A DNA stretch of 6,024 bases from Candidatus Sulfotelmatobacter sp. Lineage in GTDB: Bacteria; Acidobacteriota; Terriglobia; Terriglobales; Acidobacteriaceae. The first letter of the stretch is position 1. Every line of letters starts with the position of its first letter. The stretch covers positions 1-6,024 of the forward strand of contig JASICF010000275.1 in NCBI GenBank assembly GCA_030044775.1. The letters run 5' to 3'. Shown piece after piece: positions 1 through 5,682 of the stretch. A program made the position numbers and the translations under genes. Below the pieces are notes generated by a model. The model had not been told where the DNA came from. It made no database searches and saw only the letters and a program-made list of their open reading frames with translations.

Positions 1-2282
1 GCATAACCTCCGCGAATCGCCGTTTTGTCACTGCCGCTGGGTTTCCAGGCAAATCCGATTCGCGGCTCTAGCGCTGTTTTATCGAATTGAATCCCCACAT
101 CGCCATTCGACGGGATGCAAATTGTGCAACCGGCCAAGGCCGGGCTGCCTTTGGGCACGTACCATTTGAGATTTGCAATATTGTAATTCGCCTGGCGATT
201 CTCAACCTCGGTTTCCGGAGTCGCGATGGCCCAGGCGAAGCCCAGATTCAAAGTAAGATTTGGCGTAACGCGCCAATCGTCTTGCACGAAGGGGCGGACC
301 AACTTCCAGCGCCGGCCGGTGGTTGCGCCCAGGAATGTTTGGTCGTGCGCGGCAAAATCTCCCATGCTCCCTAAAAGAAGATCCCCAATGTCATCGCCGG
401 TGGCAGCGCCGTCTTCGGCGACGAACCCATCCTGAAAAGCGTTGTTTCTCACATTCATTTCTTCAGCTCGATAGGTCGCGCCGAAACGAATGTTGTGCTT
501 GCCGCGAATCAGATCCAGCACGTCGGAAAGCGAGTAAACGTTGGTGCCTCCCTGATAGGGCGCATACCCGCGATCTCCAACCGCGTAGTAACTCGTCATA
601 TCGAACGAAGTCAGGCCGCAGCTTTCGCAGTCTTTGGTCGATTGGTTCAGGCTCGCGGGATAGCCGGTGATGCTGTCGCAGGTTGATCCTAAATCGGCTC
701 CGGGAATACCGAGAATCGCCGCTTCGCAACTTCCTGTGCCGAAGGAAAGGATGTGATTGAAGATGCGGCTGTAGCCGACCGTCGCCTGGTTGACCGCATT
801 TCCCGAGAACACGTGGGTTTCCGTGACCACCGCGTTGCGTCCGTGATTGTTGATGTGCTGATTGCTGCCAAACGCGTTGGCCTCCGACCAGGTCGGCGAT
901 CCGCCGGGTACAAAGTTCGTAGCCTGGTCGTAGCTGAATCGCGCGAAGGCGGAGTCCTTAACGGAAAAATTGTGATCCAGCCGAATGTCCCAAGTGGCTT
1001 CATTCAGTTTTCGCGTGGGCTGATCCACGTAGTTGTAACCCACAGAACCGACAGCATTCGGCGCGGGATATAAAGCGATCACCTTGGCGGCTACCGGATT
1101 AACCAAGGCCGCAGGAATGATGTCGCAATTGGTGCCCGCCGCTTGCGCACCGGTGCTCCCATTGACCGGTTCTGGCGTAGTTGTCCCAGGCACGCATTGG
1201 AAATCCTTGTTAGTTCCGGTCGCATACGGGTTCGTAAGCTGCACGCCAAACGGATTGTTGGTGAAATCGTAATTTCCCGCTGCATTCGGCGTCGTCATCG
1301 ATGTCGTGGGCACGTATCCTGTGAACGGCACGCCTTCGCGCTGCATCTTCGCCTGGTAATCGAGGAAGAAGAAAGTCTTGTCTTTCTGGATCGGCCCGCC
1401 GAGCGAACCGCCGAACTGATTCAGATTGAATTTTTCCTGCGTGTGAGTGAAGTAATTGTCGGCATCGAGATCGGTGTTGCGGAAAAATTCAAACAGAGAA
1501 CCGTGCCATTGGTTCGATCCTGATTTCGTCGTAACCAATACTGTAGGACCCGCGCGCTCGCCATACTCGGCGGAATAGTTGTAAGTGAGAACCTTGAACT
1601 CCTGAATGTCGTCGATATCGGGGAAGATCGCAATGCCGCCTTCGTCAAGCTGATTGTTGTCATTGCCGTCGAGCAGCCAGTCGGTCTCCTGCTCGCGCGA
1701 TCCTCCGACAGAAAGCGAAAACGATCCCCGCGTAGCCGCTTCGCTGCTGGCCGCATTGGTAAAGAAACTCACCGGACTGGTTGAGGAGGTTGTGCCCGGG
1801 GTTAGCGTTGCCAACTGCACGAAGTTGCGGCCGTTCAGCGGAAGATCGGCTACCTGCTGGGAAGTAATCACCTGTCCCAATGACGGATTGGCGGTCTCGA
1901 CGGCGACCTCGGTTGCGTTCACCTCAACGGTCGAACTCACCGACGCCGGGCTCAGAGTGAAATCGACTTCGCGATGTTCGTCAACCTGCAGCCGGATGTC
2001 ATGCTGCTCGCTGGCCTGAAAGCCGGACGATTCCACACGCAGCGTGAAGCTCGTCACCGGCAACAGCGGAATCAGGTAGTGGCCCGAATCGTCCGTCTTT
2101 GTCTCGCGCACCAGGCCTGTGCTCTGCGATGTCGCGCGCACGGTCGCGCCTGAGATGACTGCGCCGGCTTTATCGGTAACCGTCCCGGCAAAACTGCCGG
2201 TAGCCTGGCCGTGCGCAAGCGGCGAAAACACAAAAGCAAAAGCGCAAAAAACACCGACAAACAACGCCCGCTTATTCAGCAT
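1..2282 (-). CDS. Oar-like TonB-dependent outer-membrane receptor, N-terminal part (runs off the left edge)
   Basis: Reading the minus strand from the ATG at 2282 gives 760 codons without a stop to the window edge; the C-terminal part of the barrel is missing. Residues 1-25 are a Sec signal peptide (MLNKRALF, hydrophobic core, cut near LAHG/Q). Residues about 28-110 form a carboxypeptidase-regulatory-like beta-sandwich (GSFAGTVTDKAGAVISGATV, GHYLIPLLP). Residues about 120-250 are the plug, with SLGQVITSQQVADLPLNGRN at 134-153 and the DGNDNNQ and ATRGSFSLSVGG segments typical of Oar-type proteins. The barrel starts near 255, with QFGGSLGGPIQKDKTFFF at 289-306, FVQDDWRVTPNLTLNLG at 665-681 and EPRIGFAW at 739-746. 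The family sits in the outer membrane and is thought to move large or complex substrates using TonB energy; the substrate here cannot be read from sequence. An SD-like AAAGGGG (2288-2294) lies 5 nt before the ATG. Eight cysteines fall in predicted loops. Family assignment is firm; function within the family is open. Confidence 0.93.
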   Translation of the reverse strand, partial: MLNKRALFVGVFCAFAFVFSPLAHGQATGSFAGTVTDKAGAVISGATVRATSQSTGLVRETKTDDSGHYLIPLLPVTSFTLRVESSGFQASEQHDIRLQVDEHREVDFTLSPASVSSTVEVNATEVAVETANPSLGQVITSQQVADLPLNGRNFVQLATLTPGTTSSTSPVSFFTNAASSEAATRGSFSLSVGGSREQETDWLLDGNDNNQLDEGGIAIFPDIDDIQEFKVLTYNYSAEYGERAGPTVLVTTKSGSNQWHGSLFEFFRNTDLDADNYFTHTQEKFNLNQFGGSLGGPIQKDKTFFFLDYQAKMQREGVPFTGYVPTTSMTTPNAAGNYDFTNNPFGVQLTNPYATGTNKDFQCVPGTTTPEPVNGSTGAQAAGTNCDIIPAALVNPVAAKVIALYPAPNAVGSVGYNYVDQPTRKLNEATWDIRLDHNFSVKDSAFARFSYDQATNFVPGGSPTWSEANAFGSNQHINNHGRNAVVTETHVFSGNAVNQATVGYSRIFNHILSFGTGSCEAAILGIPGADLGSTCDSITGYPASLNQSTKDCESCGLTSFDMTSYYAVGDRGYAPYQGGTNVYSLSDVLDLIRGKHNIRFGATYRAEEMNVRNNAFQDGFVAEDGAATGDDIGDLLLGSMGDFAAHDQTFLGATTGRRWKLVRPFVQDDWRVTPNLTLNLGFAWAIATPETEVENRQANYNIANLKWYVPKGSPALAGCTICIPSNGDVGIQFDKTALEPRIGFAWKPSGSDKTAIRGGY

Positions 2283-2287
2283 TGAAG

Positions 2288-2294
2288 CCCCTTT
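2288..2294 (-). promoter_or_regulatory. Ribosome binding site of the TonB-dependent receptor
   Basis: Reading the minus strand, AAAGGGG ends 5 nt before the ATG at 2282. Together with the signal peptide that begins exactly at this Met, it fixes the start codon. Confidence 0.65.
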
Positions 2295-2365
2295 CGATGC
2301 TGCAACCCCGAGTCGCGTGAATGTCTTTGATCCGTTGAAAAATTTGGAAGGAATATAACCGTAGC

Positions 2366-2395
2366 CTTATAAATTGGCGCGTGTTCCGAAGTCAA
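2366..2395 (-). promoter_or_regulatory. Sigma-70-type promoter for the TonB-dependent receptor
   Basis: On the minus strand a -35 box TTGACT (2395-2390) is followed after 18 nt by TATAAG (2371-2366), five of six matches to the -10 consensus; TTATAA with a 17-nt spacer is an overlapping alternative. Transcription would start near 2359, giving a leader of about 77 nt. It lies in the 247-bp gap downstream of rbsK, so the receptor is likely transcribed on its own. Inferred from sequence match only. Confidence 0.6.
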
Positions 2396-2413
2396 GAATT
2401 TTCCGCGGAACAC
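2381..2413. promoter_or_regulatory. Inverted repeat over the receptor -35 box (candidate operator)
   Basis: GTGTTCCG (2381-2388) and CGGAACAC (2406-2413) are perfect 8-bp inverted arms separated by 17 bp that contain the TTGACT box. The right arm also lies within a perfect palindrome TTCCGCGGAA (2401-2410). The position is where a dimeric repressor would block RNA polymerase. The regulator is unknown and none is encoded in the window. Confidence 0.4.
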
Positions 2414-2529
2414 CAGACTGGACAAGCCTCGGCACGAACTAAAATTCCTGTTTTTTGCAAACCCGCAACCGGAATTTGCCGCCGGCGATCGCGCGGCTGA
2501 CTTGAAGATTGGCAAACGCTCAGCCTCCA

Positions 2530-3465
2530 CTACTTCGCGGCTCGACTCGACCACTCCGCATCGAAAGCTTCACGCTTGTAAAAAGACTTCTGCGTTCCCA
2601 CGCCTGTTGTCGACATTGCGGCGTACAGATTTGCCCGCCGTACCGCTTCCAGTTCCGGCAATCCTTCCGCAAGAAAAACAGCGAAACTGCCGATGAACGC
2701 ATCGCCCGCGCCGGTGCTGTCGATGCTTTTCACGCTGAACGGAGGCACATGCTCGCTCACGCCCTTGCCCGCGAGCAGCGACCCGTTCGCGCCCAGCGTG
2801 ACAATGATTCGCTGAATACCTCCCGCCATCAACTTTTCCGCGCAGCGTCTCGCGTCTTCAACATTCTTTACCCCAACTCCCGTAATAGTCTCGGCTTCAC
2901 TTTCGTTGGGAACGAAATAATCCAGCCCAGCCAGCGCACTCAAGTCGACGGCTTGCGCCGGCGCCGGATTCACAATGCAGCGAATCTTATGCTTCCGCGC
3001 AAACGCAACCGTGTAATAAACCGTCTCCAATGGAATTTCAAACTGAAGAATGATGCAATCGCAGGTGCGCAAAGTCTCCGCCGCGGTATCGACGTCGGCA
3101 GCCTTCATGGCGTCGTTCGCGCCCTTCACCACAAGGATTCGGTTCTGCCCATTCGGCTCGACAAAAATCGGAGCCACGCCGCTCGATAATCCTTCGACTT
3201 GTTTCACGTGCGCGGCGTCGATGCCCAGCTTCTTGAAGTTCTCGATCGTCGCCGGCCCGAACAAGTCGTTGCCAACCCGCGCCACCATGAACACGTCCGC
3301 GCCACAGTAACGCGCCGCCACAGCCTGGTTTGCGCCTTTGCCGCCGAATCCCAGATCGAATTTCTGCCCAAAAATGGTTTCTCCCGGCTTGGGGAAACGG
3401 TCGGTAAAAGTCGTAAGATCGATGTTGGCGCTTCCAACTACAGCGATGCGAGGGCGTCGAGCCAT
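2530..3465 (-). CDS. rbsK: Ribokinase (PfkB-family sugar kinase)
   Basis: A complete 311-aa cytoplasmic kinase, the normal length for ribokinase, which phosphorylates D-ribose at O5 with ATP to give ribose 5-phosphate. The sugar-binding start GSANID (11-16) matches N14 and D16 of the E. coli enzyme. GGKGANQAVAA (41-51) is the first PfkB signature. QFE places a Glu at 143, as in E. coli. NESE (187-190) is the Mg/phosphate motif, TLGANGS (223-229) the ATP-site loop, and DSTGAGDAF (249-257) the anion hole with catalytic base D255. C-terminal GTQKSF (290-295) sits where the family usually has GAQPS. No key residue is missing. Agreement of the sugar-contact positions favours ribose over fructose or adenosine, but substrate is inferred. 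There is no classic SD; only a weak GAAG sits a few bases before the ATG. No ribose transporter or regulator is adjacent. It shares a 212-bp gap with the divergent exported-protein gene. Confidence 0.94.
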   Translation of the reverse strand: MARRPRIAVVGSANIDLTTFTDRFPKPGETIFGQKFDLGFGGKGANQAVAARYCGADVFMVARVGNDLFGPATIENFKKLGIDAAHVKQVEGLSSGVAPIFVEPNGQNRILVVKGANDAMKAADVDTAAETLRTCDCIILQFEIPLETVYYTVAFARKHKIRCIVNPAPAQAVDLSALAGLDYFVPNESEAETITGVGVKNVEDARRCAEKLMAGGIQRIIVTLGANGSLLAGKGVSEHVPPFSVKSIDSTGAGDAFIGSFAVFLAEGLPELEAVRRANLYAAMSTTGVGTQKSFYKREAFDAEWSSRAAK

Positions 3466-3486
3466 TTAGTCTTCAGACAAAATTTG

Positions 3487-3499
3487 CCGCAAGTTGCGG
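3487..3499. promoter_or_regulatory. 13-bp palindrome in the rbsK leader
   Basis: CCGCAA-G-TTGCGG is a perfect palindrome with 6-bp arms around one central base. It lies just downstream of the predicted rbsK start point (about 3502) and 21 bp before the ATG. The position suits a repressor operator, as is common for sugar-kinase genes under LacI-type control. A leader hairpin is unlikely because the loop would be a single base unless arm pairs open. No regulator is encoded nearby. Confidence 0.35.
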
Positions 3500-3508
3500 G
3501 AACCCGCG

Positions 3509-3538
3509 AGTCTATTCGGCTCCATTCAGCCATGTCAA
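3509..3538 (-). promoter_or_regulatory. Sigma-70-type promoter for rbsK
   Basis: On the minus strand a perfect -35 box TTGACA (3538-3533) is followed after 18 nt by TAGACT (3514-3509), four of six matches to the -10 consensus. Transcription would start near 3502, about 37 nt before the rbsK ATG. Confidence 0.55.
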
Positions 3539-3663
3539 CGGCGACGACCCTCGATTACCTCCGTTACGGCTGGTAACCGATACACGACTTGCAGAAACTC
3601 GCCGTCTGCGGCAGGGTTAGTGCATACAAGCGGGGTTAATTAAGACTTAAACTGTTCTGGATC
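3539..3663. other. Remaining divergent intergenic DNA upstream of the Met/His-rich gene
   Basis: I find no convincing plus-strand sigma-70 promoter here; TTACCT (3555) with GATACA (3579) is the best and is weak. Two small symmetric sites could bind regulators: GTTAC/GTAAC at 3563-3577, and TTAAG-A-CTTAA at 3640-3650 next to TTAATTAA (3636-3643). The AT-rich patch at 3636-3652 stands out from its GC-rich surroundings and is the likeliest place for a -10 region. Confidence 0.3.
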
Positions 3664-3669
3664 GGGGGA
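3664..3669 (+). promoter_or_regulatory. Ribosome binding site of the Met/His-rich exported protein
   Basis: GGGGGA lies 8 nt before the ATG at 3678, and a signal peptide begins at that Met. Both support this start. Confidence 0.6.
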
Positions 3670-3677
3670 AATTTTTC

Positions 3678-4508
3678 ATGCGCAGCCGAATCGCCATTCT
3701 AATCTCTCTGTTTATGCTCGCCAGCGTCAGTTGGGGCCAGCAGCCCGCGGCGAGTGCTCCTCCTTCCAACACGGATCAGAGCATGCCCGGCATGGATATG
3801 TCGGGTCACGATATGTCTGGCATGAAAAACATGCCCGCCGACTCGGCCGACAAAGAAGCCGACAAAGACAGCGACGCCAGCGCCAATGCCATGCATTCCA
3901 TGGAAGGCCACATGGATATGGGGCCGCACATGAAGATGACCGAGCTCCGTCCCATGAAGCCGGGCGATGCCGAGCGGGCGCAGGCTGTGGTCGACGCGGC
4001 CCGAACGGCCGCCAACAAATATCTCGACTATCACGTTGCGCTCAACGACGGATTCAAGATCTTCCATCCGGAAATTCCTCAGAAGATCTACCACTTCACC
4101 AATTATTCTTATGGCTTCGAAGCCTTCATGCGTTTCAATCCCCAGCATCCGACTTCCTTGCTCTATGAAAAGCATGGCGACGATTACAAACTGGTCGGCG
4201 TAATGTACACTGCGCCCAAGCGTTTCACCGAAGATGATCTCGACCAGCGCATCCCGCTCAGCATTGCGCAATGGCATGAGCACGTGAATTTCTGCCTCGC
4301 TCCTCTGATATACCGCAATGAATATCTGCAGCCTCATCCGCGCTTTGGCTTGCGAGGATCGATCACCACGCAGGAAGCGTGCGACGCTGCCGGCGGCACT
4401 TTCCGTCCAGTCGTCTTCAACTGGATGGTTCACGTCTATCCCTTCGAGAAGGATCAAGCAAGTATCTGGTCGGTTGAGCGGCAGCACGGCGACGCCGACA
4501 AAGATTAA
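3678..4508 (+). CDS. Exported Met/His-rich protein of unknown function (possible metal binding)
   Basis: A 276-aa protein with a Sec signal peptide at 1-20 (MRSR, hydrophobic core, cut near SVSWG/QQ), so it acts outside the cytoplasm. Residues 36-93 hold 13 Met and 4 His in motifs such as MPGMDMSGHDMSGM (36-49) and MEGHMDMGPHMKM (75-87). They are split by an acidic, Ala/Asp/Lys-rich stretch (53-71). Similar Met/His tracts in periplasmic copper proteins bind Cu(I)/Cu(II); that role is inferred here. Residues 96-270 form a folded domain I do not recognise by name. It is rich in His and aromatics: KYLDYHVALNDGFKIFHPEI (114-133), QKIYHFTNYSYGFEAF (135-150), HPTSLLYEKHG (157-167), QWHEHVNFC (198-206) and FNWMVHVYPF (247-256). 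The WHEH-N-C cluster and C206/C235 could be a metal site or disulfide. It lacks cupredoxin or multicopper-oxidase ligand motifs. Transcribed divergently from rbsK, with no functional link seen. Coding status is firm, function unknown. Confidence 0.88.
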   Translation: MRSRIAILISLFMLASVSWGQQPAASAPPSNTDQSMPGMDMSGHDMSGMKNMPADSADKEADKDSDASANAMHSMEGHMDMGPHMKMTELRPMKPGDAERAQAVVDAARTAANKYLDYHVALNDGFKIFHPEIPQKIYHFTNYSYGFEAFMRFNPQHPTSLLYEKHGDDYKLVGVMYTAPKRFTEDDLDQRIPLSIAQWHEHVNFCLAPLIYRNEYLQPHPRFGLRGSITTQEACDAAGGTFRPVVFNWMVHVYPFEKDQASIWSVERQHGDADKD

Positions 4509-4513
4509 GCGCT

Positions 4514-4537
4514 GTGACAGGTGCCACATCTGCCTGT
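4514..4537. repeat. Dispersed 24-nt hairpin repeat, copy 1
   Basis: Matches 5928-5951 at 20 of 24 positions, with the last 13 identical (CACATCTGCCTGT). The 5' half folds as GTGAC-aggt-GCCAC, with one A/C mismatch that becomes a G-U pair on the other strand. Three of the four differences fall in the loop. It starts 6 nt after the stop of the Met/His-rich gene. A repeat family in the genome is likely but unproven from two copies. Confidence 0.6.
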
Positions 4538-4542
4538 TTTTT
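4517..4542 (+). terminator. Possible Rho-independent terminator of the Met/His-rich gene
   Basis: CAGGTG (4518-4523) can pair with CATCTG (4527-4532), or ACAGG with CCTGT further out. A run of six T (4537-4542) follows, 9 nt after the stop codon. The stem is short and contains a G-U pair, and it overlaps the 24-nt repeat, whose second copy has no T run. It may therefore act as a terminator only by chance of position. Confidence 0.4.
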
Positions 4543-4712
4543 GCACGTCCTCGATTAACGTCAGCGAAACCGATCGCAATCCCATCGCGCGGCTGGCTTG
4601 CTGTAGGCTGACTAACCTGCCTGGTTCGTGAGCTGACCACCTGATATCCCGCCGAAATTTTTCATTCCTGCGAATTTCCGCAATGTTTCCAGACAAAACA
4701 ACTGGCACCTGT
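4517..4712. repeat. 196-bp segment bounded by 10-bp inverted repeats
   Basis: ACAGGTGCCA (4517-4526) recurs in exact reverse complement as TGGCACCTGT (4703-4712). The flanks differ, and I see no clear target-site duplication. It could be a decayed miniature inverted-repeat element, or two independent copies of a short dispersed motif in opposite directions. Confidence 0.35.
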
Positions 4713-4918
4713 TCCCAAAACAATGCCGGCGGATTGCTGCTAACCGGCCCACGCGAGCTTCGTCAAAATATGAAGAACGGAAATGATGCAGAGCGCAAGG
4801 AGTCCGGAACAAAATTTTCAGAGGATTTATGGAACTTCTCAAACCGCTTCTGCGTAGTGAATCATGAAAGCTGATTACGAAAGTTGAGGAAATTAATCGG
4901 GAGTTTTCGGAAGTAACG

Positions 4919-5063
4919 GCAACCTCGATTTACATCGGGGTTGCTGCGTGGGGCAAGACTTTCAACGGGGGTTCGGGGGATTCGCTCACGCTCGGTTTGG
5001 CGGCCCAGGTGAGAAAATCCCCGCGTAAGCCGACCAGGCCTTGCGGCCGGTCTGCTGAACCCC
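4919..5063. ncRNA. Candidate structured RNA or foldable dispersed element
   Basis: The first part is an 11-pair hairpin (4919-4929 with 4934-4944, one G-U on the plus strand, 4-nt loop). Next comes a three-way junction. P1 is GGGGTTC (4968-4974) with GAACCCC (5057-5063). P2 is GGGGATT (4976-4982) with AATCCCC (5016-5022) and is extended by CTCAC (4985-4989) with GTGAG (5009-5013). P4 is AGC-GACC-GGCC (5028-5040) with GGCC-GGTC-GCT (5045-5056), broken by one mismatch and a bulged A. On the minus strand the two hairpin loops read GTAA and GCAA, both GNRA tetraloops, which hints that the RNA is read on that strand; the G-U pair argues mildly for plus. It matches no RNA class I could recall (SRP, 6S, tmRNA, common riboswitches). 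No terminator follows on either strand, so a structured mobile repeat is an equal alternative. Confidence 0.4.
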
Positions 5064-5139
5064 GACGGCTGCATTGTAAGGCGATTCGCGGCAAAACACC
5101 ACGTTTTCTCGCAAGTCGTGAACCGGGCCGCCTCAAACG

Positions 5140-5159
5140 TCCCCGAACTCGACCGGGGA
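5140..5159 (+). promoter_or_regulatory. Leader hairpin just before the ribosome binding site
   Basis: TCCCCG (5140-5145) pairs perfectly with CGGGGA (5154-5159) around an 8-nt loop. It ends 4 nt before the SD sequence AGAGGA. It could protect the 5' end or tune translation of the small secreted protein. No ligand class is evident. Confidence 0.4.
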
Positions 5160-5163
5160 AGAA

Positions 5164-5169
5164 AGAGGA
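5164..5169 (+). promoter_or_regulatory. Ribosome binding site that fixes the start at 5176
   Basis: AGAGGA directly touches the ATG at 5170, too close to serve it, but lies 6 nt before the in-frame ATG at 5176. The second ATG also starts a standard signal peptide (MKFATVSK). I therefore choose 5176 over 5170. Confidence 0.75.
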
Positions 5170-5175
5170 ATGCTC

Positions 5176-5568
5176 ATGAAGTTCGCGACAGTTTCAAAAG
5201 TTTTTGGAATCGCGCTCGCGCTGTTGCTGGCCACTGGCGCTTTCGCTTCAACTGCCAACAAAGCCAATCTCGAGCTCAACAACTCCGTCATCCTGAACGG
5301 CACTACGCTCAAGGCGGGCGACTACAAAGTTCAGTGGGAAGGCACTGGGCCTAATGTTGAACTCAGCATCCTGCAGGGCAAGCATGTCGTTGCCAAGACG
5401 TCGGCCCATGTGGTCGATCTGCCGGCTCCCGCGGTGAATGACGCTGCCGTCACCATGAAGAGCGACAGCGGCCCCAACTCGCTGACCAGCATTCGCTTCC
5501 AGGGCAAAAAATTTGCTTTGGATCTCTCCCAGGAAAGCGACGGAATGCAGGGCGGATCAAGCAAGTAG
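5176..5568 (+). CDS. Small secreted protein of unknown function
   Basis: A 130-aa protein with a Sec signal peptide at 1-24 (MKFATVSK, core GIALALLLA, cut near AFA/S); no lipobox Cys is present, so it should be soluble and exported. The mature part of about 106 aa has no Cys. It looks all-beta: LELNNSVILNGTTLKAGDYK (32-51), VQWEGTGPNVELSILQGKHV (52-71), VAKTSAHVVDL (72-82), then SLTSIRFQGKKFALDLSQ (102-119). The pattern of an extracted-looking strand followed by N-G-x-x-L-x-A-G-x-Y-K-V is one I associate with small exported proteins of Acidobacteriota; I know no function for them. The C-terminal tail (120-130) is Gly/Ser-rich. It has a long upstream region, a leader hairpin, a good SD and its own terminator, so it is probably monocistronic and well expressed. 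An ATG two codons earlier is rejected on RBS spacing. Confidence 0.87.
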   Translation: MKFATVSKVFGIALALLLATGAFASTANKANLELNNSVILNGTTLKAGDYKVQWEGTGPNVELSILQGKHVVAKTSAHVVDLPAPAVNDAAVTMKSDSGPNSLTSIRFQGKKFALDLSQESDGMQGGSSK

Positions 5569-5603
5569 GCGTAGAGCAGGAACGAAAACGCCTGACGAAG
5601 AAT

Positions 5604-5632
5604 AAGGGGAAGCCGCAAGGCTTCCCCTTTTT
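5604..5632 (+). terminator. Strong Rho-independent terminator after the small secreted protein gene
   Basis: A perfect 11-bp stem AAGGGGAAGCC (5604-5614) with GGCTTCCCCTT (5619-5629) closes a GCAA tetraloop, and T's run from 5628 to 5632. It lies 35 nt after the stop codon. The GNRA loop, GC-rich stem and T run make this a textbook intrinsic terminator. Confidence 0.94.
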
Positions 5633-5656
5633 GCTTCCCTTGATCCGATGCCGCAG

Positions 5657-5668
5657 GGGCTAAAGCCC
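5657..5668. repeat. Diverged single hairpin of the TAAA-loop family
   Basis: GGGC-TAAA-GCCC has the same loop as the tandem units that follow but only a 4-bp stem, with no similarity in the flanking linker. It looks like a related or decayed member 15 bp before the array. Confidence 0.5.
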
Positions 5669-5682
5669 GATTCTTTTTCGCG

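Larger units (their letters stand above)
4509..5163. other. Long gene-free region between the two exported-protein genes
   Basis: I see no convincing coding region: the short frames here lack ribosome binding sites or recognisable domains. Contents in order are a hairpin/T-run with a dispersed 24-nt repeat (4514-4542), a distant inverted partner of its core (4703-4712), a featureless stretch (about 4750-4900), a highly foldable block (4919-5063), and a leader hairpin (5140-5159) before the next gene. The size and repeat content fit a region where dispersed elements have accumulated. Confidence 0.6.

Noticed and set aside
87..2260. Several short plus- and minus-strand frames within the receptor gene
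   Set aside because: The minus-strand frame from 2282 is open throughout and gives a coherent Oar-like protein; the others are shadows.
2509..3189. Plus-strand open frame (226 codons) opposite rbsK
   Set aside because: It lies wholly antisense to a complete ribokinase with all motifs, and its low-complexity Arg-rich translation is typical of a shadow frame.
1..3465. rbsK and the receptor as one operon for sugar uptake and use
   Set aside because: The gap is 247 bp with a good internal promoter, and nothing in the receptor indicates ribose as substrate.
3199..3576. Plus-strand frame over the rbsK 5' end and the divergent gap
   Set aside because: It overlaps rbsK antisense and runs through its promoter, with no RBS or domain.
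2447..4545. Shared 13-mer CCTGTTTTTTGCA at 2447-2459 and 4533-4545
   Set aside because: About half is a T run, flanks do not match, and one such pair is expected with fair probability by chance in 6 kb.
3699..4640. Long minus-strand open frame (313 codons) opposite the Met/His-rich gene
   Set aside because: It is antisense to a gene with a signal peptide, SD and coherent domain. Its translation has no recognisable domain and no RBS, so it is a shadow caused by codon bias.
4505..4723. 72-codon minus-strand frame (TTG start) ending in GRCGTCHSA
   Set aside because: It covers exactly the segment between the 10-bp inverted repeats and has no SD or known domain. It is better explained as repeat DNA.
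4968..5063. tRNA or tmRNA fragment (7-bp closing stem)
   Set aside because: There is no T-arm GGTTC-type loop, anticodon arm or CCA end, and the branch sizes do not fit a cloverleaf.
4862..5136. Two overlapping minus-strand frames over the foldable block
   Set aside because: Both frames are open mainly because of GC-rich paired segments. There is no RBS, and the helices explain the base pattern better.
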